Position numbers and translations under genes: made by a program. The notes beneath the pieces were generated by a model. It saw nothing but the letters and a program-made list of their open reading frames with translations, had not been told where the DNA came from and did no database searches. DNA of 64,000 nucleotides from JAMXLO01 sp037201625 (GTDB lineage Bacteria > Pseudomonadota > Alphaproteobacteria > Acetobacterales > Acetobacteraceae). How positions within the stretch are numbered: position 1 is the stretch's first letter; every line of letters begins with the position of its first letter. The DNA is taken from assembly GCA_037201625.1 (NCBI GenBank), contig JBBCGR010000002.1, forward strand, positions 124,001 to 188,000, given 5' to 3'. This document shows, in pieces, positions 8,868-17,544 of this stretch.

Positions 8868-10088
8868 ATGACCATCGGAATGCCAAGACTTGCCGTGACG
8901 CGCCGCGGGGCGCTGCTGGGGGCGGGTGCGCTCGCGATGCCGCATATCGCGCGCGCCGCCGAGCCGATCCGCATCGGCCTGCTGCTCGCGAAGACCGGGC
9001 AGATCGCGCCGCAGACCGAATATCTGGCCCAGGGCACCTATCTCGCGCTGGAAGAGCGCGGCAACAAGATCATGGGCCAGCCTGCGGAACTGGTGTGGCT
9101 CGATGAGCCAACGCCGCAGGGTGCGACACAGAACATGCAGAAGCTGGTGCAGGAGAACAAGGTCTGCGCCATTCTCGGCGGCTCGCTGTCGTCCAATGCA
9201 CTGGCCGAGGAAGCGACGGCGGCGCAACTGAAGGTGCCGTTCGTGTGCAACAACGCGGCGGCGACGGAGATCACCGGCAAGAACTGCAACCGCTACACGT
9301 TCCGGCTGAACACGCCGGTGCTGGTGCAGTCGCGCATGCTGGCGCCGTATGCATTGGGCTACGGCAAGAAATGGTACTTCATCACGGCCTCCTTCGCGTT
9401 CGGCCAGGACATCCTGCGTTCCTCGCGTGAATTGCTGAAGCAGGCCGGCGGCACCGAGGCCGGTATCGATGAAGTGCCGCTGAACACTGCGGATTTCAGC
9501 TCCTTCATCCTGAAGATCCGCCAGGCGAAGCCGGACGTGGTGCTGGGCGGGCTGTCGGCCGGCGACCTGTCCACATTCCTGAAGCAGTGGAACGAACTCG
9601 GCATGAAGGGGAAGATCCCGTTCTGCGAGATCGCCATCGGCGACACCGACATCTGGGCCGTCGGCCCCGAGGCGGCGAACGGCGTGTTCACCAAGCTGTG
9701 GTGGTACAACAACCCGAACAATCCGCCGGAAGAGAAGGCGTTCGCCGCCGCCTACATGAAGAAGCACAACCGCCCGGCGGCGGACAAGGCGTGGATGGGC
9801 TGGGTCACCGCCAAGTCGCTGTTCGAATCGATCGAACTGGCGAAGTCCACCGAATCGATGGCGATCGTCGAGGGGCTGGAGAACTGGAAGTTCAACGCCG
9901 GCAGTGCGGCGTACAGCTATCGCAAATGGGACCACCAGATGCTGCTGCGCAACCTCGTGGTGTCGGTGAAGGAGAAGATCACCGACAAGTGGGATTATTT
10001 CGATGTGAAGGCATCGCTGCCGGAGAAAGCCGAGGACCTGGAAAAAGTCTACGGCACGCCTGAGGAAATCGGCTGCAAGATGGCCTGA
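8868..10088 (+). CDS. ABC transporter substrate-binding protein (branched-chain amino acid/amide type)
   Basis: A 406-residue type I periplasmic binding protein of the HAAT class. The N-terminus has a twin-arginine-like signal (TRRGALLGAGALAMPHIARA, ending in an AxA cleavage site). The mature part starts AEPIRIGLLLAKTGQIAPQ, typical of LivJ/amide-binding proteins. An excellent GGGAGGAAAC site precedes the ATG. It is followed by livH and the LivMGF fusion, forming a complete uptake system. The ligand is probably an amino acid, amide or aromatic or branched-chain acid and not necessarily leucine, because this family is broad in soil alphaproteobacteria. Confidence 0.93.
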   Translation: MTIGMPRLAVTRRGALLGAGALAMPHIARAAEPIRIGLLLAKTGQIAPQTEYLAQGTYLALEERGNKIMGQPAELVWLDEPTPQGATQNMQKLVQENKVCAILGGSLSSNALAEEATAAQLKVPFVCNNAAATEITGKNCNRYTFRLNTPVLVQSRMLAPYALGYGKKWYFITASFAFGQDILRSSRELLKQAGGTEAGIDEVPLNTADFSSFILKIRQAKPDVVLGGLSAGDLSTFLKQWNELGMKGKIPFCEIAIGDTDIWAVGPEAANGVFTKLWWYNNPNNPPEEKAFAAAYMKKHNRPAADKAWMGWVTAKSLFESIELAKSTESMAIVEGLENWKFNAGSAAYSYRKWDHQMLLRNLVVSVKEKITDKWDYFDVKASLPEKAEDLEKVYGTPEEIGCKMA

Positions 10089-10096
10089 GGACACAG

Positions 10097-10130
10097 GCCC
10101 CCTCCCCGCCCGGCTCGCGCGGGAGGGGGC
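10097..10130 (+). terminator. GC-rich hairpin between the binding-protein gene and livH
   Basis: gccccctccc (10097-10106) and gggagggggc (10121-10130) form a 10-bp perfect stem with a 14-base loop. There is no T run after it, so full termination is uncertain. Such hairpins after binding-protein genes often stabilise the upstream mRNA or attenuate the downstream membrane genes, giving an excess of binding protein. That role is inferred here. Confidence 0.55.
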
Positions 10131-10147
10131 GCCGGAGCAAGCACACG

Positions 10148-11017
10148 ATGCTCGACATCATCCTCTCCCAGGTCGCCAGCGGCCTGGTACTCGGCGGCCT
10201 CTACGTCCTGATCGCCATCGGCCTGTCCATCATCTTCGGCCTGCTGGGCATCGTGAACTTCGCCCACGGCGTGTTCTTCACGCTGGGAGCCTATCTCGCC
10301 CTGACGCTGTACCAGACCTTCGGCTGGCCCGCCGTCATCCTGTCGCCGGTGATCGTCGGCCTGATCGGCGTGGTCGTCGAACGCGTGCTGATCCGCCGGC
10401 TGTACGACAAGGAGCCGCTGCTCAGCCTCATCATCACCTTCGCACTCGCGCTGATGATCGAGGCCTCGGTCCGCCTGATCTGGGGCGGCATCGGCCAGCC
10501 GTTCAGCCCGCCGCCGTTCCTGTCGGGCTTCCTGATCTGGGGGCCGATCCTGATCACCAAGTACCGCCTCGCCGTGCTGTGCACCACCGCGGCAGTACTG
10601 ATCGGACTGTGGGCGTTCCTCACCTACACCAAGTTCGGCCGCATCCTGCGCGCCGGCTCGCGCGATCCCGAAATGGTCGGGCTGCTCGGCATCAACCTGC
10701 CGCGCGTGCTGATGTGGGTGTTCGGCCTGGGCTGTGGCATCTCCGGCATCGCCGGGCTGCTCGCCGCACCGCTATGGACCGTGACGCCGGCGATGGCGAC
10801 CAACGCCATCATGCCCGCCTTCGTCGTCGTCGCCATCGGCGGGCTGGGCTCGTTCGCCGGCGCGGTGATCGCCGGATTGCTGGTCGGCGTGGTGATCGCG
10901 CTCACCATCCAGTTCAAGCCCGAGGCCTCGGGCGCGGTGATGTACGTCTTCATGGCGCTGATGCTGCTGCTGCGTCCGCGCGGCCTGCTCGGCGAACGCT
11001 GGGAGCGCTTCGAATGA
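10148..11017 (+). CDS. livH: Branched-chain amino acid ABC transporter permease LivH
   Basis: A 289-residue inner-membrane permease with about eight hydrophobic helices. The N-terminus (SGLVLGGLYVLIAIGLSIIFGLLGIVNFAHG) is the standard LivH signature, and NFAHGVFFTLGAY is conserved in the family. Its stop overlaps the start of the next gene (ATGA), a sign of translational coupling. With the fusion protein downstream it forms the transmembrane channel for the solute delivered by the periplasmic protein encoded upstream. Confidence 0.95.
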   Translation: MLDIILSQVASGLVLGGLYVLIAIGLSIIFGLLGIVNFAHGVFFTLGAYLALTLYQTFGWPAVILSPVIVGLIGVVVERVLIRRLYDKEPLLSLIITFALALMIEASVRLIWGGIGQPFSPPPFLSGFLIWGPILITKYRLAVLCTTAAVLIGLWAFLTYTKFGRILRAGSRDPEMVGLLGINLPRVLMWVFGLGCGISGIAGLLAAPLWTVTPAMATNAIMPAFVVVAIGGLGSFAGAVIAGLLVGVVIALTIQFKPEASGAVMYVFMALMLLLRPRGLLGERWERFE

Positions 11018-13527
11018 CCCTGCTGCGCCATCCCGTCCTGTGGATCGTGCTGGTGCTCGCGGCTCTCACCGCGCTGTGGCACACGATCGGCGCGCCGATC
11101 AGCCTGATCACGCAGATCGCCATCTACGTGCTGTACGGCGCCGGCGTGAACCTGCTGGTCGGCTATACCGGCCTGGTGCCGTTCGGCGCCTCGGTGTTCT
11201 TCGGCTGCGCCACCTATGCGGCCGCCATCGCCATGCGCGGCGCCGCCGGCAACGAGATCACCGCGCTTGCGATCGCCGTCGTGTTCTCGCTGCTGCTGGC
11301 GGCGGCCATCGCGCTGATCATCCTGCGCCGGCGGGGGCTGTATTTCTCCTTGCTGACGCTGGCATTTTCCCAGATCGCGTTCGAGATCGCGTTCAAGTGG
11401 ACCGACATGACCGGCGGCGAGAACGGGCTGCAGGGCGTGCCGCGCCCGTGGTTCGTCACCGACTGGTCGTTCCACATCTTCACTATCGTCGTCGTCGCAC
11501 TCGGCATGGCGCTGCTGTGGCGCATCGCGCACGCACCGTTCGGCCGGCTGTTGCAGGCCCTGCGCGACAACGAACAGCGCGTACAGAGTCTCGGCTACAA
11601 CACGTTCCGCATCAAGTTCGAGGCCTTCGTCATCATGGGCGGCGTCGTGGGCCTGGCAGGCGCGCTGCTGACCTTCATGCTGCACGGCGCCTATGCCGAC
11701 AACCTGAGCTGGCAGCACGCCGGCGATTCGCTGCTGATGACGGTGATGGGCGGCGTGCACCACTTCCTCGGGCCGCTATGGGGCGCGATCGCCTTCATCC
11801 TGCTGGAAGACCGCCTCTCCGCCATCACCGAAAGCTGGTGGCTGATCTTCGCGCCGATCGTCATGGTGTTCGCGCTGGCCTCGCCCGAGGGCATGCAGGG
11901 CCTGGTGTTCCGCCTGTTCGGCCGCGACGACTGGACGCTGACACGGCGCGGCATCCCGCCTCGGCCCGCGCGCATCGAACCCTATCGCGGCGGCGGCAGC
12001 ACGGACCTCGATGCGACGCGGCCGGTGCTGGAAGTGCGTGGCCTGCACAAGCGATTTGGCTCGCTGGTGGTCGCGCAGGACGTGCAGCTCGATGTGCATC
12101 CGTTCCGCCTGCACAGCCTGATCGGCCCGAACGGCGCCGGCAAGACGACGTTCTTCAACATGCTCACCGGGCTGCTGCGCGCCGATTCCGGGACCATCCG
12201 CTTCGCCGGCCAGGACATCGCCCACCTGCCGGTGCATCGCCGCATCCGGCTCGGGCTCAGCCGTTCGTTCCAGATCCTCAGCGTGTTCCGCACCCTGACC
12301 GCGTTCGAGAATGTGCGCGTCGCGGTGCAGGCCCAGAGCCCGCTGCAGAATTCGCTGTGGCGCGACGCGTACCGGCTGGAGGAATTGAACGCGCGCACCT
12401 GGTCGCTGCTCGCGGCTGTCGGTCTCGAGGATCGCGCCGCCGAGCCCTGCGCCAACCTGTCCCATGGCGAGCAGCGGCTGCTGGAGATCGCCATCTCGCT
12501 CGCGACCGACGCACGGCTGCTGCTGCTGGATGAGCCGCTGGCGGGACTGGCCGAAGCGGACCGCGAGGTGGTGGGCGCGCTGATCCGCCAGCTTGCCTCG
12601 ACCCACGCGGTGCTGCTGATCGAGCACGACATCGACCGTGTGCTGGCGCTGTCGGACCGCATCACGGTGCTGCACCAGGGCCGCGTGATCGCTGACGGCA
12701 AGCCGGCCGAAGTCGCCAACAATCCAGACGTGGTGACGGCCTATATGGGAACGGCGCGCGCCGGCGGGCCGCAGCCGAGCGTGCACGCTGCGGCACCGCG
12801 TGCGGTCTCGACGCAGCCCGTGCTGCAACTGGAGCAGGTGCGGGCGGGCTATGCCGGCAGCCAGGTGCTGACCGGCATCGACCTGGTGGTGCACGAGGGC
12901 GAGGCGGTCACGTTACTTGGCCGGAATGGTGTCGGCAAGACGACGATGCTGCGGGCGATCACCGGCACGGTGCACAAGAGCGCGGGTCGCATCGTGATGG
13001 ACGGCGCTGACATCACCCAGGCGCGGCCGTATGAGATCAACCGGCGCGGCATCTCGATCGTGCCGGAAGGGCGGCGGCTGTTCCCCAACCTCACGGTGAT
13101 GGAGAATCTGCAGATCGCCGCGCGCCCGGGCGGCGCGTCGTACGACGAGATCTTCGGGCTGTTCCCCAAGCTGCGCGTGCTGCAGCGTGCCCGCGCCGAA
13201 AGCCTATCCGGCGGCGAGCGCCAGATGCTGGCGATCGCGCGCGCGCTGATGGTGCCGAGCAAGCTGATCCTGCTGGACGAACCGTTCGAGGGCCTGGCGC
13301 CGGCCATCGTGCAGGAGGTCATGGATGCGCTGGTGCGCCTGCGCGGCCGCGTCGCCATGATCATCGTCGAACACCACGCCGAGACCGTGCTGCCGATCGT
13401 CGACCGCGCCTATGTGCTGGTCAACGGCCAGGTGGCGTATGAGGGCAGTGCCAAGGCGCTGGAGGCCGACCACGCCCTGCAGGCACGGCTGCTCGGCGTG
13501 GTGCAGCAGGAACTGACGGCGGCGTAG
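11014..13527 (+). CDS. Fused LivM permease - LivG ATPase - LivF ATPase
   Basis: A single 837-residue ORF holds three normally separate transporter parts. Residues 1 to about 310 are a LivM permease (several helices, GYTGLVPFGASVFFG, then LRDNEQRVQSLGYN). About residues 335-585 are a LivG ATPase with Walker A GPNGAGKTT, signature LSHGEQRLLEIA, Walker B LLLLDEP and switch EHD. About residues 605-837 are a LivF ATPase with Walker A GRNGVGKTT, signature LSGGERQMLAIA, Walker B LILLDEP and switch EHH. No stop or frameshift lies between domains. The start ATG at 11014 overlaps the livH stop; the longer frame upstream is a livH shadow. One polypeptide therefore supplies one permease half and both ATPases. 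Both ATPases have intact motifs, so the fusion should be functional. Confidence 0.93.
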   Translation: MTLLRHPVLWIVLVLAALTALWHTIGAPISLITQIAIYVLYGAGVNLLVGYTGLVPFGASVFFGCATYAAAIAMRGAAGNEITALAIAVVFSLLLAAAIALIILRRRGLYFSLLTLAFSQIAFEIAFKWTDMTGGENGLQGVPRPWFVTDWSFHIFTIVVVALGMALLWRIAHAPFGRLLQALRDNEQRVQSLGYNTFRIKFEAFVIMGGVVGLAGALLTFMLHGAYADNLSWQHAGDSLLMTVMGGVHHFLGPLWGAIAFILLEDRLSAITESWWLIFAPIVMVFALASPEGMQGLVFRLFGRDDWTLTRRGIPPRPARIEPYRGGGSTDLDATRPVLEVRGLHKRFGSLVVAQDVQLDVHPFRLHSLIGPNGAGKTTFFNMLTGLLRADSGTIRFAGQDIAHLPVHRRIRLGLSRSFQILSVFRTLTAFENVRVAVQAQSPLQNSLWRDAYRLEELNARTWSLLAAVGLEDRAAEPCANLSHGEQRLLEIAISLATDARLLLLDEPLAGLAEADREVVGALIRQLASTHAVLLIEHDIDRVLALSDRITVLHQGRVIADGKPAEVANNPDVVTAYMGTARAGGPQPSVHAAAPRAVSTQPVLQLEQVRAGYAGSQVLTGIDLVVHEGEAVTLLGRNGVGKTTMLRAITGTVHKSAGRIVMDGADITQARPYEINRRGISIVPEGRRLFPNLTVMENLQIAARPGGASYDEIFGLFPKLRVLQRARAESLSGGERQMLAIARALMVPSKLILLDEPFEGLAPAIVQEVMDALVRLRGRVAMIIVEHHAETVLPIVDRAYVLVNGQVAYEGSAKALEADHALQARLLGVVQQELTAA

Positions 13528-13535
13528 CCGCGCGT

Positions 13536-13650
13536 CCCCTGTCATTGCGAGGAGCGGAGCGAGGAAGCAATCCCCACCGTGCGCATGCTCATGGAGCTTG
13601 CTTCGTCGCTGACGCTCCTCGCACTGACAGGGGGGCGGGCAATGACAGGG
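13536..13650. repeat. Palindromic intergenic repeat, GTCATTGCGAG family, copy 1
   Basis: This element lies between the convergent livMGF gene and fdsD. The left arm is cccctgtcattgcgag-gagcg (13536-13556), the right arm is its near-perfect complement (13613-13633), and a second partial copy of the end (ggcaatgacagggg) follows. The inner part holds gaagcaatcc and gcttgcttcg. The same family occurs at 29171-29241. It may act as a bidirectional terminator and may be a non-autonomous mobile repeat. Confidence 0.75.
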
Positions 13651-13660
13651 GGGCAGCGGC

Positions 13661-13861
13661 TTAGCGGATCCGCTCCACCGCCTCGCGCACCAGCGGGTCC
13701 AGTTGCACCTCATTCAGGCTGCTCAGGATGCCGCTGCGCATGCGCGGGTCCCAGAACTTGTCGATGTGGTCTGCGATCGCGGCCACCGCCTTGTCGTGCG
13801 GCTGGTGGGCGAAGAACTTGCCGATCTGGTTGGCCATATAGGCCAGCTTGTCAGGCGACAT
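13661..13861 (-). CDS. fdsD: Formate dehydrogenase delta subunit
   Basis: A 66-residue protein starting MSPDKLAYMANQIGKFFAHQ, matching the small FdsD family in length and pattern (IADHIDKFWDPRMR is the family signature). FdsD is the last gene of fdsGBACD operons and is needed for full assembly of the soluble NAD-dependent formate dehydrogenase. It overlaps the end of fdhD by 11 bp. The longer open frame to 14203 is a shadow of fdhD. Confidence 0.93.
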   Translation of the reverse strand: MSPDKLAYMANQIGKFFAHQPHDKAVAAIADHIDKFWDPRMRSGILSSLNEVQLDPLVREAVERIR

Positions 13862-14681
13862 GCTGCACCTGCTGCGCAACGATGCGCTCGGGATGGGTGA
13901 AGACCTCGAAGCCGTCCGCGCGCGCAATGCCCACCAGCGTGATGCCGGCCGCGTCCGCCATGCGCACCGCGAGCGCGGTCGGCGCCGAGACCGCCACCAC
14001 CACCGGCGCACCGAGCATCGCCGCCTTCTGCACCAACTCGACGGAGATGCGGCTCGACAGCAGCAGCAGGCCCTCGCCCGGCGCCGCGCCCATGCGCGCC
14101 AGCGCGCCTGTGAGTTTGTCCAAAGCGTTGTGCCGGCCAACATCCTCGCGCAGGGCGACCAGGCCGCGCCCGGGGTGCCAGAAGGCCGCGGCATGCACCG
14201 CACGGGTCTGCCGGTTCAGCGCCTGCGCCGCCGGCATCGCCGCCATCGCAGCCTGGATCGCATCCGGATCGAAAACTGCGGTCGATGCGATGCGTGGCGG
14301 CGGGCGCACGGCATCGGCCAGGCTCTCCAGCCCGCACAGGCCGCAGCCGCTGGGACCCGCCAGGCGCCGCTGCCGCCGCGTCACGACATCCACGTGCTCG
14401 GCCGCCAGCCACATGCGCAACTCGACGCCCGCATCGACCGCGACGACGTCAAGCTCCTCGATGTCCGCAGCGGATGCGACGATGCCCTCGGTCAGGCTGA
14501 AGCCGATGGCGAAGTCCTCGAGGTCGGCCGGGGTCGCCAGCATCACCGCATAGGTGCTGCGGTTGTAGCTCAGCGCGATCGGCGTCTCCTCGGGGATGGC
14601 GCGATCGCCGCGCGTCATCTCATCGCCGCGCCAGGCGGCGCGCGTCACGCTGTGGAACGGCGCGGGCACCCCTGCCGCCAT
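13851..14681 (-). CDS. fdhD: Formate dehydrogenase accessory sulfurtransferase FdhD
   Basis: A 276-residue FdhD/FdsC protein. It transfers sulfur from a cysteine desulfurase to the bis-MGD cofactor, which formate dehydrogenase requires for activity. The conserved CxxC pair is visible in GPSGCGLCG (about residues 113 and 116), and ALREDVGRHNALDKLTG is the family's cofactor-side signature. The start MAAGVPAPFHSV at 14681 lies 2 bp after the restored fdsA stop at 14684, which fits tight operon packing; the ORF begins further upstream but that part overlaps the fdsA tail. It overlaps fdsD downstream. Confidence 0.92.
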   Translation of the reverse strand: MAAGVPAPFHSVTRAAWRGDEMTRGDRAIPEETPIALSYNRSTYAVMLATPADLEDFAIGFSLTEGIVASAADIEELDVVAVDAGVELRMWLAAEHVDVVTRRQRRLAGPSGCGLCGLESLADAVRPPPRIASTAVFDPDAIQAAMAAMPAAQALNRQTRAVHAAAFWHPGRGLVALREDVGRHNALDKLTGALARMGAAPGEGLLLLSSRISVELVQKAAMLGAPVVVAVSAPTALAVRMADAAGITLVGIARADGFEVFTHPERIVAQQVQHVA

Positions 14682-14683
14682 CG

Positions 14684-17526
14684 TTACTTCGCCGGCACCA
14701 CCTCGATGCGCCGGCTTCGCTCCGCCAGTTCGCGGTACTCTTCCTGCCACTGGCTCGGGCCGTTGCTGGGCGACACCTGCACCGCCGTCACCTTGTATTC
14801 AGGGCAGTTGGTCGCCCAGTCGGAGTAGTCGCTGGTGACCACGTTTTTTGGCCCTGCGTCATCGGATGATGGAACGTTGTATACACAACACCCGGCGCCA
14901 CGCGGTCGGTGATCGTCGCGCGCAGCGTCGTCTCGCCCGAGCGCGACGCGAGCCGCACCAGGTCGCCGTGGCGGATGCCGCGATCCTCGGCGTCCTGCGC
15001 ATGGATCTCCAGCGTGTCCTCCTGGTGCCATACCACGTTCGCCGTACGCCGCGTCTGCGCGCCGACGTTGTACTGCGACAGGATGCGCCCGGTGGTCAGC
15101 AGCAGCGGGAAGCGCGGCCCCACCTTCTCGTCGGTCGCCACGTATTCGGTGATGACGAAATGCCCCTTGCCACGCACGAAGCCGTCCATGTGCATGATCG
15201 GCGTGCCGTCCGGCGCCTTCTCGTTGCACGGCCACTGCACCGAGCCCTCGGCCAGCTTCTCATACGTGACGCCGGAGAAGGTCGGCGTGGTGCGGGCGAT
15301 CTCGTCCATGATCTGCGAGGGGTGGGTGTAGGTCCACGCCAGCCCCATCGCGCGGGCGATCTCCTGCGTCACCTCCCAGTCGGCGAGGCCGGTGCGCGGC
15401 GCCATCACCTTGCGCACCAGGTTGATGCGGCGTTCGGCGTTGATGAACGTGCCGTCCTTCTCCAGGAACGTCGATCCCGGCAGGAACACGTGCGCGTAGT
15501 TCGCCGTCTCGTTCAGGAAGAGGTCGTGCACCACCACGCATTCCATCGCGGCGAGGCCGGCGGTGATGTGCTTGGTGTCGGGGTCGGACTGCACGATGTC
15601 CTCACCCTGGATGTAGATGCCCTTGAACGTGCCGCTGATCGCCGCGTCGATCATGTTCGGGATGCGCAGGCCCGGCTCGTCGTGCAGCGTCACGCCCCAT
15701 TCATGCTCGAAGATGGCGCGCGCGGCGGGCTCCGAGACGTGCCGGTAGCCGGGAAGCTCGTGCGGGAAGCTGCCCATGTCGCAGCTTCCCTGCACGTTGT
15801 TCTGGCCACGCAGCGGATTCACGCCGACGCCGCGGCGGCCGATATTGCCGGTCGCCATCGCCAGGTTCGCCAGCGCCATCACCGCGGTGCTGCCCTGGCT
15901 GTGCTCGGTGACGCCGAGCCCGTAATAGATCGCCCCGTTGCGCGCGGTCGCGAACAGGCGGGCGGCGGCGCGCACGGTCTGCGCGGGAACGCCGGTGACC
16001 GCCTCCATCGCCTCGGGGCTGTTGTGCTCCTGCGCGACGAATTCCGCCCAGTCCTGGAACGCATCCCACTCGCAGCGCGCGCGCACGAAGTCCTCATCGA
16101 CCAGCCGCTCGGTGACGATGACATGGGCCAGCGCGGTCAGCACCGCGACATTGGTACCGGGCCGCAGCGGCAGGTGATGCGCCGCCTTCACGTGCGGCGT
16201 GCGCACCAGGTCGATGCGGCGAGGATCGACGACGATCAGGCCGGCGCCCTCGCGCAGCCGCCGCTTCATCCGCGAGGCGAACACCGGGTGCCCGTCGGTC
16301 GGATTGGCGCCGACCACCATGATGACATCGGCCTCCTCGACCGAGTCGAAATCCTGCGTCCCGGCCGATGTGCCGAACGTCGTCTTGAGGCCGTAGCCGG
16401 TCGGCGAGTGGCACACCCGCGCGCAGGTATCGGTGTTGTTGTTGCCGAACACCTGCCGCGCCAGCTTCTGCACCAGGAAGGTCTCCTCGCTGGTGCAGCG
16501 CGAGGAGGTGATGACGCCGATCGATTCGACGCCGGCCTCCGCCTGGATGCGGCGGAACTCGCGCGCGACATGGCCGATCGCCTCTTCCCACGACACCTCG
16601 CGCCAGGGATCGGTGATCTTCGCGCGCACCATCGGCTTCATGATGCGGTCCTGGTGGTTGGCGTAGCCCCAGGCGAAGCGGCCCTTCACGCAGGAATGCC
16701 CGTGGTTCGCCTTGCCGTCCTTCCACGGCACCATGCGCACGACGGTGTCGCCGCGCATCTCCGCCTTGAAGTTGCAGCCGACGCCGCAATAGGCGCAGGT
16801 GGTGATGACCGAATGCTCGGGCTGGCCCAGGTCGACCACCGACTTCTCGATCAGCGTCGCGGTCGGGCAGGCCTGCACGCAGGCGCCGCAGGACACGCAC
16901 TCGCTGGTCAGGAAGGGCTCGTCCATGCCGGCGGCGATCTTCGAGGCAAAGCCGCGCGCCTGAACGGTCAGCGCGAAGGTGCCCTGCACCTCCTCACAGG
17001 CGCGAACGCAGCGCGAGCACACGATGCACTTGGCGGGATCGAACTGGAAATACGGGTTCGATTCGTCCTTCGGCGCCGACAGGTGGTTGGCGCCGTCATA
17101 GCCGTAGCGCACGTCGCGCAGCCCCACCTCGCCGGCCGCGTCCTGCAGTTCGCAATTGCCGTTGGCCGCGCAGGTCAGGCAGTCCAGCGGATGGTCGGAG
17201 ATATACAGTTCCATCACGCCGCGGCGGATGCGTCGCACCTTCTCGCCCGCGGTGTGCACCTTCATGCCGGGTGCGACCAGCGTGGTGCAGGAGGCGGGCG
17301 TGCCGGCGCGGCCCTCGATCTCCACCAGGCAGAGACGGCAACTTCCGAAGCTGTTCAGCGTGTCGGTGGCACAGAGTTTCGGCACCTTGATGCCGGCCTC
17401 CATCGCCGCCCGCATGACGGAGGTACCTTCCGGCACCGTCACGTCATGGCCGTCGATCGTCAGCGTGACGGGTTTCTCCGCCGTCACGGCCGGCGTGCCG
17501 TAGTCGAGTTCCTGGATCAGGGGCAT
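14684..17526 (-). CDS. fdsA: Formate dehydrogenase alpha (Mo/W catalytic) subunit, frameshifted near the 3' end
   Basis: The catalytic subunit of the NAD-dependent formate dehydrogenase, oxidising formate to CO2. In order it shows a 2Fe-2S ferredoxin domain (Cys near residues 51, 63, 66 and 80), a NuoG-like Cys motif (DCLTCAANGNC), two 4Fe-4S motifs (CIVCSRCVRAC, CVSCGACVQAC), the molybdoprotein 4Fe-4S motif (CAYCGVGC) and the catalytic Cys in RVCHSPTG near residue 372. As read, the frame stops at 14788 after a non-conserved tail. The usual C-terminus (NVVTSDYSDWATNC to EVVPAK) sits in another frame and ends at 14684. The switch falls in a run of six A (plus-strand T run 14844-14849); one extra base restores the full protein. 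The break is either a sequencing slip or a true lesion. It starts 18 bp after fdsB. Confidence 0.93.
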
Positions 17527-17544
17527 GGACGCATCCTCACGGAT

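Noticed and set aside
14788..14900. Programmed -1 frameshifting as the main explanation for fdsA
   Set aside because: No clear downstream stem-loop or stimulatory element was identified, and FdsA is not known to need frameshifting. A homopolymer error or mutation is simpler.
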